Assembly (NCBI GenBank): GCA_013339895.1
Contig: JABACO010000004.1
Span: forward strand, 5,201,497 to 5,265,496
Direction: 5' to 3'
Length of the DNA: 64,000 nt
Origin: Ephydatia muelleri
Lineage: Eukaryota; Porifera; Demospongiae; Spongillida; Spongillidae
Under the pieces are notes generated by a model. The model was given only the letters and a program-made list of their open reading frames with translations. It had not been told where the DNA came from and did not search any database. A program made the translations under genes and the position numbers. Shown here piece by piece: positions 46,611-57,829 of this stretch. The first letter of the stretch is position 1, and each line of letters starts with the position of its first letter.

Positions 46611-46960
46611 GGCTATTCCATTATTTAATTATACACCCCTACAGATGACAATAAATGGTGTCCAGGGGGGTATAGGGAATATGTCCCGGGGGGGGGGGGG
46701 TGGTCATTTAAATCCCTGTCCCGGGGGGTTAGAAGGCATAATAGAAGCTTGTCCAGGGGGGAGTGGAACAACATAGAAGATTGTCCAGGGGGGTGGGGCA
46801 AAACAGAAGCTCGTCCAGGGGGCATTAACAAGTCTGTCCCTGGGGGGTAGAGGTATAATACAAGCTTGTCCAGGGGTGTTTTTATAAATTGTCCCGGGGG
46901 TATACGTTTGCAATTATTGTCATCTGTAGGGGTGTACGGTTAAATGATGGAATAGCCCAT
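46611..46960. mobile_element. MITE family 2 with an internal tandem repeat core
   Basis: The left end GGGCTATTCCATTATTTAAT continues with TATACACCCCTACAGATGACAATAA. The right end is its inverse (TTATTGTCATCTGTAGGGGT ... GGAATAGCCC). ATT flanks both ends, suggesting a 3-bp duplication. Between the arms lies a degenerate array of about eight units of the form AGCTTGTCC(A/C)GGGGGG. The proline-rich minus-strand frames here are by-products. Confidence 0.75.
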
Positions 46961-47639
46961 TATATTTATCATCAAGGGCAAAGTGTACATTTACAGAATG
47001 CGATGCTGCATCTCATGTACCAACACAGGCCTAACTTGGACCTACATAGGCCTACCCTGATCCTACATGTACCACCTACACAGGCCTAACCTGGACCTAA
47101 ATGTACCTACACAGGCCTAACCTGGACAATGTACATGTACCTACATCGGCCTAACCTAGACCTAAATGTACAATTACTACCCTGGACCTACTACGTATAA
47201 GGTCTAAGCTTGTAAGTTTTGTAGCAAAACGCGACAGAACAGTTCAAGCAAGCTACGCTAAGCCTTCTAGTGGCGTACACCTAACCCTTCCCTTCCCTTC
47301 CCCCCTTCCCTTCCCCCCCCCCCCCCCCCCGTACCGTGTGCATTATTTAGAAACAACATACGCCTACATGCACACTACATTGCTCAAGGTTTAAGCGCAC
47401 GCCACTGTGCACGCCACTGTGCAGGGTACCGAGGAGTGTAGTGCTCCAGCAAGAGCTGGCAGCCGTGGGTAAGCGTTATGGATACGACGCGGGATATGTA
47501 CAAGCTACTATATATAGTACATAACACAGCATCACCGCTTCACCATGCAAGCGTGCGGCAGCGCACAATAGGTAGCAACAAACCTTTGCTAATGTTGCCT
47601 AATGTACGTACGTCCGTATTTCAATTTTTGTGGGCACGA

Positions 47640-48110
47640 GACGGGGACACTAGGAAATCCAAGAAGGAATACTTCTGTGGAATATGGAACCGAATTTTCA
47701 AATGCGAAGACCTACGTTTAAAAGCGCAGAATAGTTGCTTTGTGTATCGATCAGCTATATGTTTCTGTCAGGAGCTAACAGTAGATCTTTAAGGTTTTGA
47801 CGTAATAGACTGTGGAATTTTGTCATGAGGAACTCACCCCGTTGACTTCATGAACATTTGAAAAAAAAGCCCCTACAATTCAATGGAACCGAGGGCTTAT
47901 TCGGGAAAAATATGGTGACGTGTTTAAAAATCTTGCCAAATGTGCCGCACTAACAATCTGTCAGGAGCTAAGTTGTAAAAAAACATTTGGTATGCTTTCC
48001 CCATACTGTGTATGGAACGATTACGGAAATATGTGATGATTACGCAAACCGCGAATTAATGAAGGGCTACCGTTGACCGCTCATTTCTATCTGTGCGTGT
48101 GCGGTGCAAG
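47640..48110 (+). repeat. dispersed repeat family Y, copy 1
   Basis: It shares, in order with the other copies: GGGCACGAGA-GG, GAAC-GATTTTCAA, GTGGAAT-TTGT-ATGAG, GGGAAAAATA-GG-GAC, GATTACGCAAACCGCGAATTA, and TTGACCGCTCATTTCT. Copies lie at 56720-57210 (plus) and 61025-61500 (minus). It looks like an old non-autonomous element of about 450 bp. Its coding potential is unclear. Confidence 0.6.
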
Positions 48111-48700
48111 CATTCAATATATGCATGATGCAAATGGTTGCATGCATATGGTATATGGTTACAATGCAGAGTGCAGCAGATAGTATGCAGGCATTGTTTC
48201 CTTGCAACTACTGGTTATGACAATAACAAAGGTCAGGTATTGGCATCTGTTTACTACCACTATAATCTTTCGTGCAGCTAATATATAGTCCTTCACAATT
48301 CACTGGGATAAACGTTCAGTGATCATGGTTGAATGGATTTATGACTCCAGGTTAAAAGTGACACTGTCAATAAACCTAATGTTCGTGCAAAGGTGATCTG
48401 CGAGTATATATTGCATGCAGAGCGATCACGCAACGTAATACGTTATTATTAATAGGACATTGAATAATAATCGAATCGGATCAGCTTCAAAACGTTCTAT
48501 AGATCTTGCAAATAAAAAAGCGGGGGAAATTAAAGAATGCAACGCCGAACGGACTGATCCGCAGCCATATAAACCTAGTCCCTCGTTTATGCTCTGAACA
48601 GACAATTTGCATGTCTGCGACATGAATTAATTAATCAATGATGCATATAATCTCCCACCTTACACGCCAGCTGGCCTGGTCACAAATTTCAGATACATGT
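48087..48700. repeat. segmental duplication block C, copy 1 (partner 55655-56276)
   Basis: Long near-identity in the same orientation, including GATGCAAATGGTTGCATGCA, TATGACAATAACAAAGGTCA, CTTTCGTGCAGCTA and CAGACAATTTGCATGTCTGC. There are indels of up to tens of bases. Confidence 0.85.
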
Positions 48701-49705
48701 AGAATACAATTCTCAAGCTTCCACCTCTGTATGATGTTTGTAGTATTCTCATGTGTATGACATATGTCTTATTGTTTTACAGGTGGGATTGGAGACTGGA
48801 TTGTTTATTGGCAGCTTTCACACGGTGCGTAATTTGGAGCCTGTGCTGAGTGGTACTGAGCCCGTCCTCAATGAGTGGGGTTGTCCACTGCTAACACTGA
48901 CGAACGTGATTCGTTGCACAGCATCAACACTCGTCAGCTGAGCAGTGTCTGTCGTACACCAGTGTGACAGCCAATGTGTCTTGGCAGAACAGGAGACAAA
49001 ATCAAGGATTGAATGAGAACTGGTGACACAAAAGAAAACTGTGCTTTTACATAACACAGACAACAATATGTACTATTATAACATATTCTGTATGCATTGT
49101 TTGCCATAAAAATTACATGTTTGAGTTTAAATGAAGTTATTGTTTACCAGTAACTATTAGTACTGACGCGGGGCGTGGTATAGAAACCACCGTACGTCGC
49201 TTTTACGTATACGGGTACGTATCGGAGGCGTACACGCATGTAATACGCAAATTATTGCTACACTTCACGGTTAAGCTTACCCATCGCTTGCGTTACTCTC
49301 GCAATTATCGGATCCGTGTAGCAATTCCAACATACCCGTAACGGAATCCAATTTTTGGCCGTGTAACAGGTCTGCACCCGTGGCAAAGTTTATGTAGTAC
49401 AAAACCACCAATCTCACCTTTGATGTAATCTGGAGGTCTACCTGGATGCTGAGAACTCCTCCAAGTTTCCGCTTCCCATACCACAAACTGCACCTCCCCT
49501 CCCCCCCCCCCCCCTTATTTTCTCGACAGCATCTCCTCTCTTAAACCACAACACCCCCATATCTCACACACAACGCTACATGTAGCACACTTTAAAAACA
49601 TGACCAGAACAAAAAGCAAACCCAAGGTTACGCACATGTATACTGTACCCAGCTTCAATCCAGCCACGGTATATGTGTTGTGTTTGTGTTTGTGTGTGTG
49701 TGTTT

Positions 49706-49879
<174 letters not shown>

Positions 49880-50011
49880 AGAGGTTGCTGGCTCAATTTC
49901 AAGCTTGGCTAATTGGTGCATGCTACTCTGTAGACACATATACATTTGCAAATGTACAAATATGCATACAAAGAAAGCCTGCATGGTATGCTGTATACAC
50001 CTATCCCAGCT

Positions 50012-50290
50012 CTAACACTTAGGGTCATTGATTTTATGCTTTCTGGTCTCAGCCTCCTCTGCTGCAGCTCCTTCAAACTGGCTTGCTGCTGTTAGGATTG
50101 AAGGGATTAAGGGAAAGGTCACCATGATGTCAAAGTAAGCATGTTTCCTTCTTCCAATTGAGGACAAGTACTGTACATCCGCTGGCCAGGTATGGCTTAG
50201 GTCAGGTGTAAGATCACTGCCCAACTGTACTCTCACTCCAAGGTGGGCATGATGGCAGAACTCAACAAACACGTTACACAGATGATTGTG
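50012..50290 (-). mobile_element. endonuclease-type LINE, copy 5 (minus)
   Basis: The minus strand reads VEFCHHAHLGVRVQLGSDLT, PDLSHTWPADV, then FDIMVTFPLIPSILTAASQF and AETRKHKINDPKC. This is the PAD...FD-TV part of the R2-like endonuclease plus the segment after it, open over 86 residues and so one of the less damaged pieces. It is truncated at both ends. Confidence 0.7.
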
Positions 50291-50319
50291 CGAGTGACAA
50301 CAACTGTTTTACGGGACAA

Positions 50320-50344
50320 GGGGGGGGGGGGGGGGGGGGGGGGG
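50320..50344. repeat. poly-G run (25 nt)
   Basis: Uninterrupted G run. Confidence 0.9.
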
Positions 50345-51249
50345 AGATTAACTAACCACCTGTACTTTGATTTTTTTTTTCACACTGCCAATCAAACAGT
50401 AGACAGCCTGCATAATGACCACAGTGCCACATTTCATAATTGCATTAATCTTAAAACCCCAATGGTTGGAAAGCAACTGATGGACCTATGTGTACATGTA
50501 ACCAGCTCAACACAAGGTCACGGCATGCAGTCAATCTTAGCAAAGCTTACAGATCTGCATATCTCTACCACACACACACGCACATGGCTCTATGCATGTA
50601 TATACATGTAGCTGCATGCCTACAACTTTGTTTCCCACACTCTAATCGTATGCCACAACATACGTATGTATGCCAGTGTGCCCCGATGTATGCCTATTGC
50701 CAGGCTTGGCCTATTACATAATACGTTGCCTTCCCATCTGAACGCCCTTCTCCAAAAGCCTCAATGTTGTGTGTATGTACATATCCAGAAATGGCCCATA
50801 CATACGCGGTCATCCTGTCCACATTGAATTTCAAACATGTTTAATATACTCTAAAAATTATAATATGCATTTTTCATGAAAAAAACATTAAGCACCCTTT
50901 TACTAAAATCAAGACATTTAAATTAATTTCAACCGCGCATAATTATTAAAATTTATTCATAAATGTATTTGAAAAGATATTTAAATATCATGTTAATACC
51001 ATTCATGACGTCTACGACGAAACTTTGGCTCACTTCTTGCACATGTAACATTGATTTAAATCTGGTATAATTAAATAGTAAAATAACGAAAGTCTTTAAT
51101 ACAGCTTCTGCGCGAGGGTGTGGCTACTGCGGTACGCCCACGCATATGTGAAAAGTCAGTTAGTTGATAAATAAATCATGCAACGCATCCCGATAGGGAC
51201 TGACCAAAACAATGTGTGCACACAATATATCTGTTATGCCTCATTGCAG

Positions 51250-52110
51250 TGTGCGAAACCTGGCAGCTTAATATTGCCGGCTTTTCAGAAGTGCAGTGTA
51301 ATATCCTTCGGACATAACTCTGCAAGCAATTCTTACTCCCTGGGTGGTGTACTGCTAAATAGGGTTTTTGATATTTGTGATTTAGGTGTTCATATTACAT
51401 CTGATTTTAAACCCAGCTTGCATTGTTCATCTATTGCTGCAAAGGCCTTCCAAAGGTGTTCCCTTCTACTTAAGGGTCTTCAAACGCTAAATATCTCAAC
51501 GCTTTGTCGAGTATTCATTTCATATGTGAGACCAATTCTCGAATACAATACTCCAGTGTGGAATCCGTGGCTCATACAAGACATTAAATGTGTTGAAAGA
51601 GTTCAACGCTTTTTCACCAGAGCTCTTTTTATACGAGTAAAGCTGCCTACTATGAGCTATACTGATCGTCTTGCTAATTTAGGTCTTCATTCATTGGAGT
51701 ATCGTAGAGTGTATTTTGACCTTGTTATGTGTTTCAAGATTGTGAAAAACCTTGTAGATCGTGATACATCAGCTTTCTTTCGTATCAATTTGTCACCATA
51801 CAACAAGAGGGAACTCAATCAAACTTAGTCCTTTGTCATCACCTCACCATAATTTTCGCTCAAACTTTTTCTCAATCAGAGTTATACACATTTGGAATTC
51901 ATTACCAGACTCAGTGGTTACAGCATCCTCCGAAAAAATATTTAGGTCTAAACTCAGCAACGTAGACTTGTCTCCATTTTGTAAGTGTTACCCATTTTAG
52001 GACTGGCAGTATATTCATTTATGCCATTACTTGCCATTGTGTGATATATGTGCACATTATTATTATTATTATAGGTTTGTATTATTATTATTATTATTAT
52101 TATTGTGTTA
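51250..52110 (+). mobile_element. CR1/L2-like LINE, 5'-truncated 3' end
   Basis: The C-terminal end of a CR1/jockey-group reverse transcriptase: DLGVHITSDFKPSLHCSSIA, KAFQRCSLLLKGL, YVRPILEYNTPVWNPWL and VERVQRFFTRALF. A second frame continues from about 51828 with IHIWNSLPDSVV to 52000, so there is one frameshift. The 3' end is an ATT microsatellite (52058-52105), typical of CR1/L2-type tails. Compared with the duplicate segment 60420-60990, it sits where that copy has unrelated DNA. Confidence 0.75.
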
Positions 52111-52119
52111 TTTTTATTG

Positions 52120-52385
52120 AAAAAAAGACAAGATATTAAAAAAAAAATAACAGAGTACATAAACATTAAACAAACAAATTACACATACAATCGGATCTTG
52201 CTCTACGACAGTGGGATAATTCTAGAAAGGATGGCTGTAGCATTGGCGCGAACTAGATGGACATTAAGCCGGCCATAAATGTCATTCAGCACAACTGACT
52301 TGGACTTGCATGTAGAGGTGGCGAGTCTGGAGGCGATTGATGAGATGATAGAAGAGGCCTCATCGCCCCAAGCTCCATATTATTA
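52120..52385 (-). mobile_element. endonuclease-type LINE, copy 6 (minus), 3' end with A-rich tail
   Basis: The reverse strand reads YGAWGDEASSIISSIASRLA, TSTCKSKSVVLNDIYGRLN and VHLVRANATAILSRIIPLS, then a short 3' UTR, and ends in an A-rich run read as T on the plus strand. It abuts the CR1-like 3' end tail to tail. Confidence 0.65.
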
Positions 52386-52678
52386 TTAAAATGGTTGTAT
52401 TTTTCAACGCTTATACGTAAGTTCTATCGGTATACATGAAAAAGCTCGGCGATGTTTATACAGACTCTTTTGCCTGGTAACCTCGGACAACGCTCAGTTA
52501 CAATTCCCACGCTTTTCTTGTTTATTTCACTACATGTAGTTACGAGCATTATCCGTGCATGCATGCATTGCGATACATGCGGTTGATGGTGCATGATCCA
52601 ATTATGCTGTCACAGTCTGCGATTAATTAGGTTAAGTGAATTGTGCATTATGCAAGACAATACGGTGCAAGATAACAT

Positions 52679-55523
52679 TGTTAAGTTGTACGGGCCTATT
52701 GTCACCAAATGGTGACAATAAGGCATACCTTTTCATTACTATTTATACTATGAGTTTGGAAAATGTTGAGTTCTTTGTACTTATAATTTTCAACACATAC
52801 AAGATGATCTTTTAGTACTGCAAAAATTGAGGCAGTATCTATTTCCAATCAAACACAGTAGATAAACAAAGTTAAACTTGATGGAAAAAAAAAGTTGAAA
52901 TCTTCCTATCAGTAATGCTTATAATGAAGTATCTCTATTGATTGAAATTTTGAAGCTATATGCCACATAACGGTTAGAGAATTTACTCTGTTTGGCAGCT
53001 TGGAAACCTATTTTATTTCATCTGACTATATTATGAACACAGGAACAATCAAGACAAATTTACATGTTCCAAGCTGTGCATAGATAAAAAATTCATACCC
53101 CAACATAAACAATTCATAGCCCACAACCTAATTGGGAATTTAATTCATTTAATCGAAATACTCATATTACGGTCAAACAGCCCTTGCCAAAGGAATGTCG
53201 AAGCAAGACATTAGAGTTGGTCATTCTGTATGGGTTTATGCCAAAATTTTTGACAGCGACAGAGAGGTGGAAAAATGGAGTGAGAGAAACTTTGGAGCTC
53301 GTGGGGGGAACACTATGCTGTTAGGAAAAGTCAAAGAAATGATTAGTTCCACCGATTTTGTTGTCTATTTTCCTTATGACAGTACAGAAATGGAAGTCGG
53401 CAAGAAACATATTCATGTACTAACTGACAGCTATGAGATATGGCAGAGGCATTTTGTGCGTAAGATACCGAAAGGTCAGAGGTCACGTGCGGAAGCGGCA
53501 GTAAGCAGCGGAACTGATTCAGGCAGCGACGATGAGATCGAACAGGAAGAAGGAGAAGAGCAGGAAGAAATGGATAGTTCTAACCCCATAACCTCTGCTA
53601 GTAACGTTCTACCTTGGGTTTTTGAGCCAATACTTGAAGACCCCGCTCGGTGATGTACCCCAGTATCAAGCCAAAACTTCGGTGTGGTGAGCTTCAGTAT
53701 AACGACAGCTCAGTTGATACCTCACTGATTTGGATTTTATTTACAAAATACTTTCCTATTGCTTTTGCCGAAGAGTGCATCATTCCTCAGACAAATTTGG
53801 CAGCTGAGCTTGATGACGAGTGGACAAGTCCGTTAACCATTGGTGAATTTCTGACTTTTCTTGGAGCTATTTGCTTTATGATATGCTACCCTTTGGGTGG
53901 TAGTCGTCGTCGTTATTGGCATTGGATGGGTGATGAAATATTTCCTGCAGCTAATTTAGGACGGTTTATCCAGTGGAGAAGGTTTGAACTGATTTGTAAG
54001 TATCTAACTCTTGGAAACAATGGACTACCAAATGATAAGCTGCGGGTACTGGCGTGAATGGTTATTGGCTGTTAAAACATGTTTTCAGTGTGCCTTGATA
54101 CCTGGTCGCAACATTATTTTGGATGAATCAATGATCAGAAACAAGAATTTTAAAGCAGCTGATTGTGTTATATACATTAGGCGAAAGCCTGAACCTTGGG
54201 GACACGAGTTATGGACTGTTGTAGATAAGGAAAGTGGCATTTGTACTAATTTTGAATTAAATGAGGGAAAAGAGATTACCCGACAGCTGAAATACTTTGC
54301 AGAGTTTGGGGCTACAACTGCTACTACTCTTCGTTTATTGGAACCCTACTTTGAAAGTCATCGCCTTGTGTTCATAGATTCGTGGTTTCAATCTGTAAAA
54401 ACTGCAACTGAATTGAAGAGACGAGGGTTAGACAGCCTTGGTGTTGTGAAGACTGCCCACAAAAACTACCCCCGAGAAGATCTCGAGGCTAGGTGCATGA
54501 ATGAGGCTGGTGCAGTAGCTTCTGCACATGTCAATATCCTTGATGATAATGTAGTTCTTCATGCTGTTCAGTGGAGGTCAAGCTCTCACCATAAGTTAAC
54601 TCTTCTTTCAACTGCAAGCTCTAGTGCCCCTGCAGGGACACCTTATATTAGACCATGTGGGAAAGAAATACCAAGACCTGATATTGTAGAATTATGGTAT
54701 GATTCATATGGAGCAGTTGATGCTTTTAATCATTGTAAAGTAGGTGGTGGTAAGAATGGCTGGGAACATCACTTAAAAGTTCAAGAACGTCCTAGTCTTC
54801 CTCTATTTTCTGGAATGATGTCACTTATAGATGCAAATATATATCGAAGCATGGCATACTTCTTTCCACAGGCACATAGTAAAACTACCCATGTAGAAAT
54901 GCGTCAAATGCTTGTCAAAGCACTTCTAATGAATCCATTGACTGTTGTGCTACCAGAAAAAAGGACATTTTCTCAATCTACTGAGCACAGACCAGCATTT
55001 TTCGGTCATGATAAAAGGAAGCGCTGTGTAATGTGTTCACGCAAAGGTCTTGAAAGAGAGACGAGCTTGTCTGATATGTACTGTACTTATTGTGGTGTTG
55101 ACGCTGGTACATTTTGTCGGCATTCAAGTGGTCGCAAATGCTGGGAAGAGCATATTAATAATGGGATTCCATCAAGGAAACGCAGAAAATGACTAGAAAT
55201 GTTGAATCTACTTTGTTAAAAACAACAGTTGTTTTTGTGCACCTACCTTGTGGTAGCCTTGATAAAACAGTGAATAATGTATTCCCTCATTATACTTTTC
55301 CAACTTTTTCCTTCACTTTGATTTAATATACTATTCATGCCTTTGCATCAGTTAAAAAATAATTTGTATACTTGTGTTGTCCAATCATTCTTCTACTGTT
55401 TGTTCCAGTTTTTACTTAACATTTGCTTGTTTCATAAAGCTTTATATCATTAAACTTAGTGTCACCATTTGGTGACACTACCTTTCTTATTGTCACCAAA
55501 TGGTGACACTGTACAACTTAACA
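52679..55523 (+). mobile_element. piggyBac-type DNA transposon with 13-bp perfect ends
   Basis: The ends are perfect inverted repeats TGTTAAGTTGTAC (52679-52691 and 55511-55523). ACAT stands directly outside on both sides (52675-52678, 55524-55527). The related empty site at 45770 reads GATAACATGACTGC, with one ACAT. TTAA, the normal piggyBac target, occurs inside these ends at 52681-52684 and 55518-55521. Just inside lie palindromes of the form TTGTCACCA-AA-TGGTGACAA: one at the left (52699-52718) and two at the right (55459-55478 and 55491-55508). The element carries a piggyBac transposase gene. It is inserted in a duplicated host segment. Confidence 0.85.
53195..55192 (+). pseudogene. piggyBac transposase (DDE_Tnp_1_7), three reading segments
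   Basis: Segment 1 (53195-53653) is an N-terminal region ending in an acidic EEGEEQEE stretch and VFEPILEDP. Segment 2 (53653-54057) has LRCGELQY, a FTKYFP and FLTFLGAICFMICYPLGGSR, the pre-catalytic domain. Segment 3 (about 54040-55192) carries the catalytic part: ILDESMIRNKN (first Asp), LVFIDSWFQSVKTATELKRR (second), and YGAVDAFNHCK (third). It ends with a Cys-rich finger (CVMCSRKG ... CTYCGVDAGTFC) and a basic tail RKRRK. The frame changes twice: at 53651, where stop and start overlap as TGATG, and near 54050. The catalytic core itself is open, so decay is light. Confidence 0.82.
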
Positions 55524-56276
55524 ACATGACTGCACCGCAGTAATGAATGCTTTGAAGTGCAGTTTACCCATATACATGTATAGCTCTCAATTGCATGCAG
55601 CATGATGAAGAGATTAGAACTAACTTGCTGCCCATGCAGGAGGCCTGCATACTTTTACTATCTGTGCGTGTGCACCTAAATTGGTGCACGCATTCATGAT
55701 GCAAATGGTTGCATGCATATGGTATATGGATACAATGCAGAGTGCAGCAGATAGTATGCAGGCATTTTTTCCTTACAACTACTGGTTATGACAATAACAA
55801 AGGTCAGGTATTGGCATCTGTTTATAATCTTTCGTGCAGCTAGTATAGTCCTTCACAATTCACTGGGATAAATGTTCAGTTGATTTATGATCAAATACGC
55901 ATGGTTGAATGGATTGATGACTCCAGGTTAAAAGTGACAAACCTAATGTTCGTGCAAAGGTGATCTGCGAGTATGTATTGCATGCAGAGCGATCACGCAA
56001 GGGAATACGTTATTATTAATAGGACATTAAATAAAAATCGAATCGGATCAGCTTCAAACGTTCTATAGATCTTGCAAATAAAAAAGCGGGGGAAATTAAA
56101 GGATGCAACACCGAACTGACTGATCCGCCGCCATATAAACCTAGTCCCTCGTATATATGCTCTGAACAGACAATTTGCATGTCTGCGACATGAATCAATT
56201 AATCAACGATGACCTTACTACATTATCTCCCACCTTACACTCCAGCTGGCGTGGTCACAAATTTCAGCTAGAAAGC
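55520..56276. repeat. segmental duplication blocks D/C, copy 2
   Basis: 55524-55650 matches 45775-45900 (ACATGACTGCACCGC, GTAATGAATGCTTTGAAGTG, CTCTCAATTGCATGCAG). 55655-56276 matches 48087-48700. The DNA that separates these two parts at the first site (45.9-48.1 kb) is absent here. Confidence 0.8.
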
Positions 56277-56719
56277 CGTTTACAATTAGCTGTTCTCAAA
56301 TGCAGACTGCCTGCATAAGTGACATGTTACCTAACATTGTCGTGTTTCGAATGTGCGGCGAAGTCGTGTCACGAATGTGTGAAGTCGTGTCCCTTAATTG
56401 CACGCGAGTTCGTGTCTCGAAAATGTCGCTTCGTGCCACGACTAACCTAGCTGATGCGTGTGAAACACAAGTATGCTCGATCACGCACGGGTATCACTCG
56501 TGACGCGCGCACGCGTGTGTCAAGCTACGTCTGGATGGTACTGTATGCGCGATTTATACAAACGATCCCGATCGCATCGGGTAAGATCGCATAGTAACTC
56601 AACTGGCAGAAAACCTTTTTGGGCAGCGCGAAGACAGGTCTGGGACCGATTTCATGGCATCAAAAAACTGAAGGAGGGCCACACTCATAACGCAGATCAA
56701 CTACACAGCATTATCTGTA

Positions 56720-57210
56720 TGGTACTATCCGCGCGTGAGTCAATTTTGAGGGCACGAGATGGAGGAACGTACAGATTCAACATGAAATGCTTCTCCCGGG
56801 TATGGAAGCCGATTTTTCAATAGGAAGGCCTAGTTTTTAGTACATTTTATAGTTCTTCGATGTACTAGCTATATTATTTTCAAATATCAAATTCGTAAAT
56901 TGTAAAGGTATTGACACAAATGACCGTGGAATATTGTAATGAGAAACCCTTCTCATTGACTACCTGTACATTTGGGGACAATGTTATGACAATCCTAGGG
57001 AAGCCCCAGCTTAAATAGGAAAAATACGGCGACACCACTAAAAATCATAACAAATGTAGTGTACTAACATTTTCAAATTTCAAATCCTGGGAAAAATCTG
57101 GCCTCCTTGGTATACAACTAAGCCATACATTGGTATGGGAAGGTATACGGGAATATTCGGTGATTCGCAAACCGCGAGTAAATTATTCTGACTTTTGACC
57201 GCTCATTTCT
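56720..57210 (+). repeat. dispersed repeat family Y, copy 2
   Basis: Matches 47640-48110 (plus) and 61025-61500 (minus), including GATTCGCAAACCGCGAGTAA and TTTTGACCGCTCATTTCTGG. Confidence 0.6.
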
Positions 57211-57224
57211 GGATATGAGTAGAT

Positions 57225-57780
57225 AGCTTGTCTTGGTACCCAACCTTGTTACAGTGTGCAGCTTGCATTCATAGTTCTCCATCGTGCAGTGTGTAGCTTG
57301 TTTTTGCATTGTAAGCTTGTATTGGTACCCTACCTTGTTACAGTATGTAGCTTGCCTTGGTAGTGTGCTTTCTCGCAGTGTGTATACCTAGTTCAGTGCC
57401 TTGATACAGTATTAGCTTGTATTGGTACCCCACCTGCATACCTGTAAACCTAGCCCACCAGCATACATGTATATGCACATGTGCATGTATGTGAAGTTGA
57501 ACTGTAAAAAGAAACACTCCAATTCCTATGCAGCAATACTAAGACCAAGCATACAACAGATGGTCACAATTGTGAATGAAATTCCTAGCCTGGTATCATG
57601 TAGCTTGTCATGCATGGTTCTCAACCTTGTTATGCTTGTCTTTATTTTGTAACTAAATTTTTCTTGTCTTGGTACCCTGCCTAGTTAGGGAATGTAGCTT
57701 GCCATGGTGGTGTGTCTTGTCACAGTGTGCAATGCAGTTTGCCTTGGTACATGTAGTTTGCCATCTTGCAGTGTGTAGCA
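57225..57780. repeat. degenerate tandem repeat around TGTAGCTTG / TTGGTACCC
   Basis: Irregular units combining GTAGCTTG(C/T)-TTGGTACCC, ACCTTGTTACAGT and GTGTGTAGC recur from 57225-57430 and again from 57596-57780, with unrelated DNA between. Confidence 0.65.
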
Positions 57781-57829
57781 ATGTGTAGAGGACATTTCAC
57801 AAATCTTGAAAAAACATGCGTTAGGCCCT

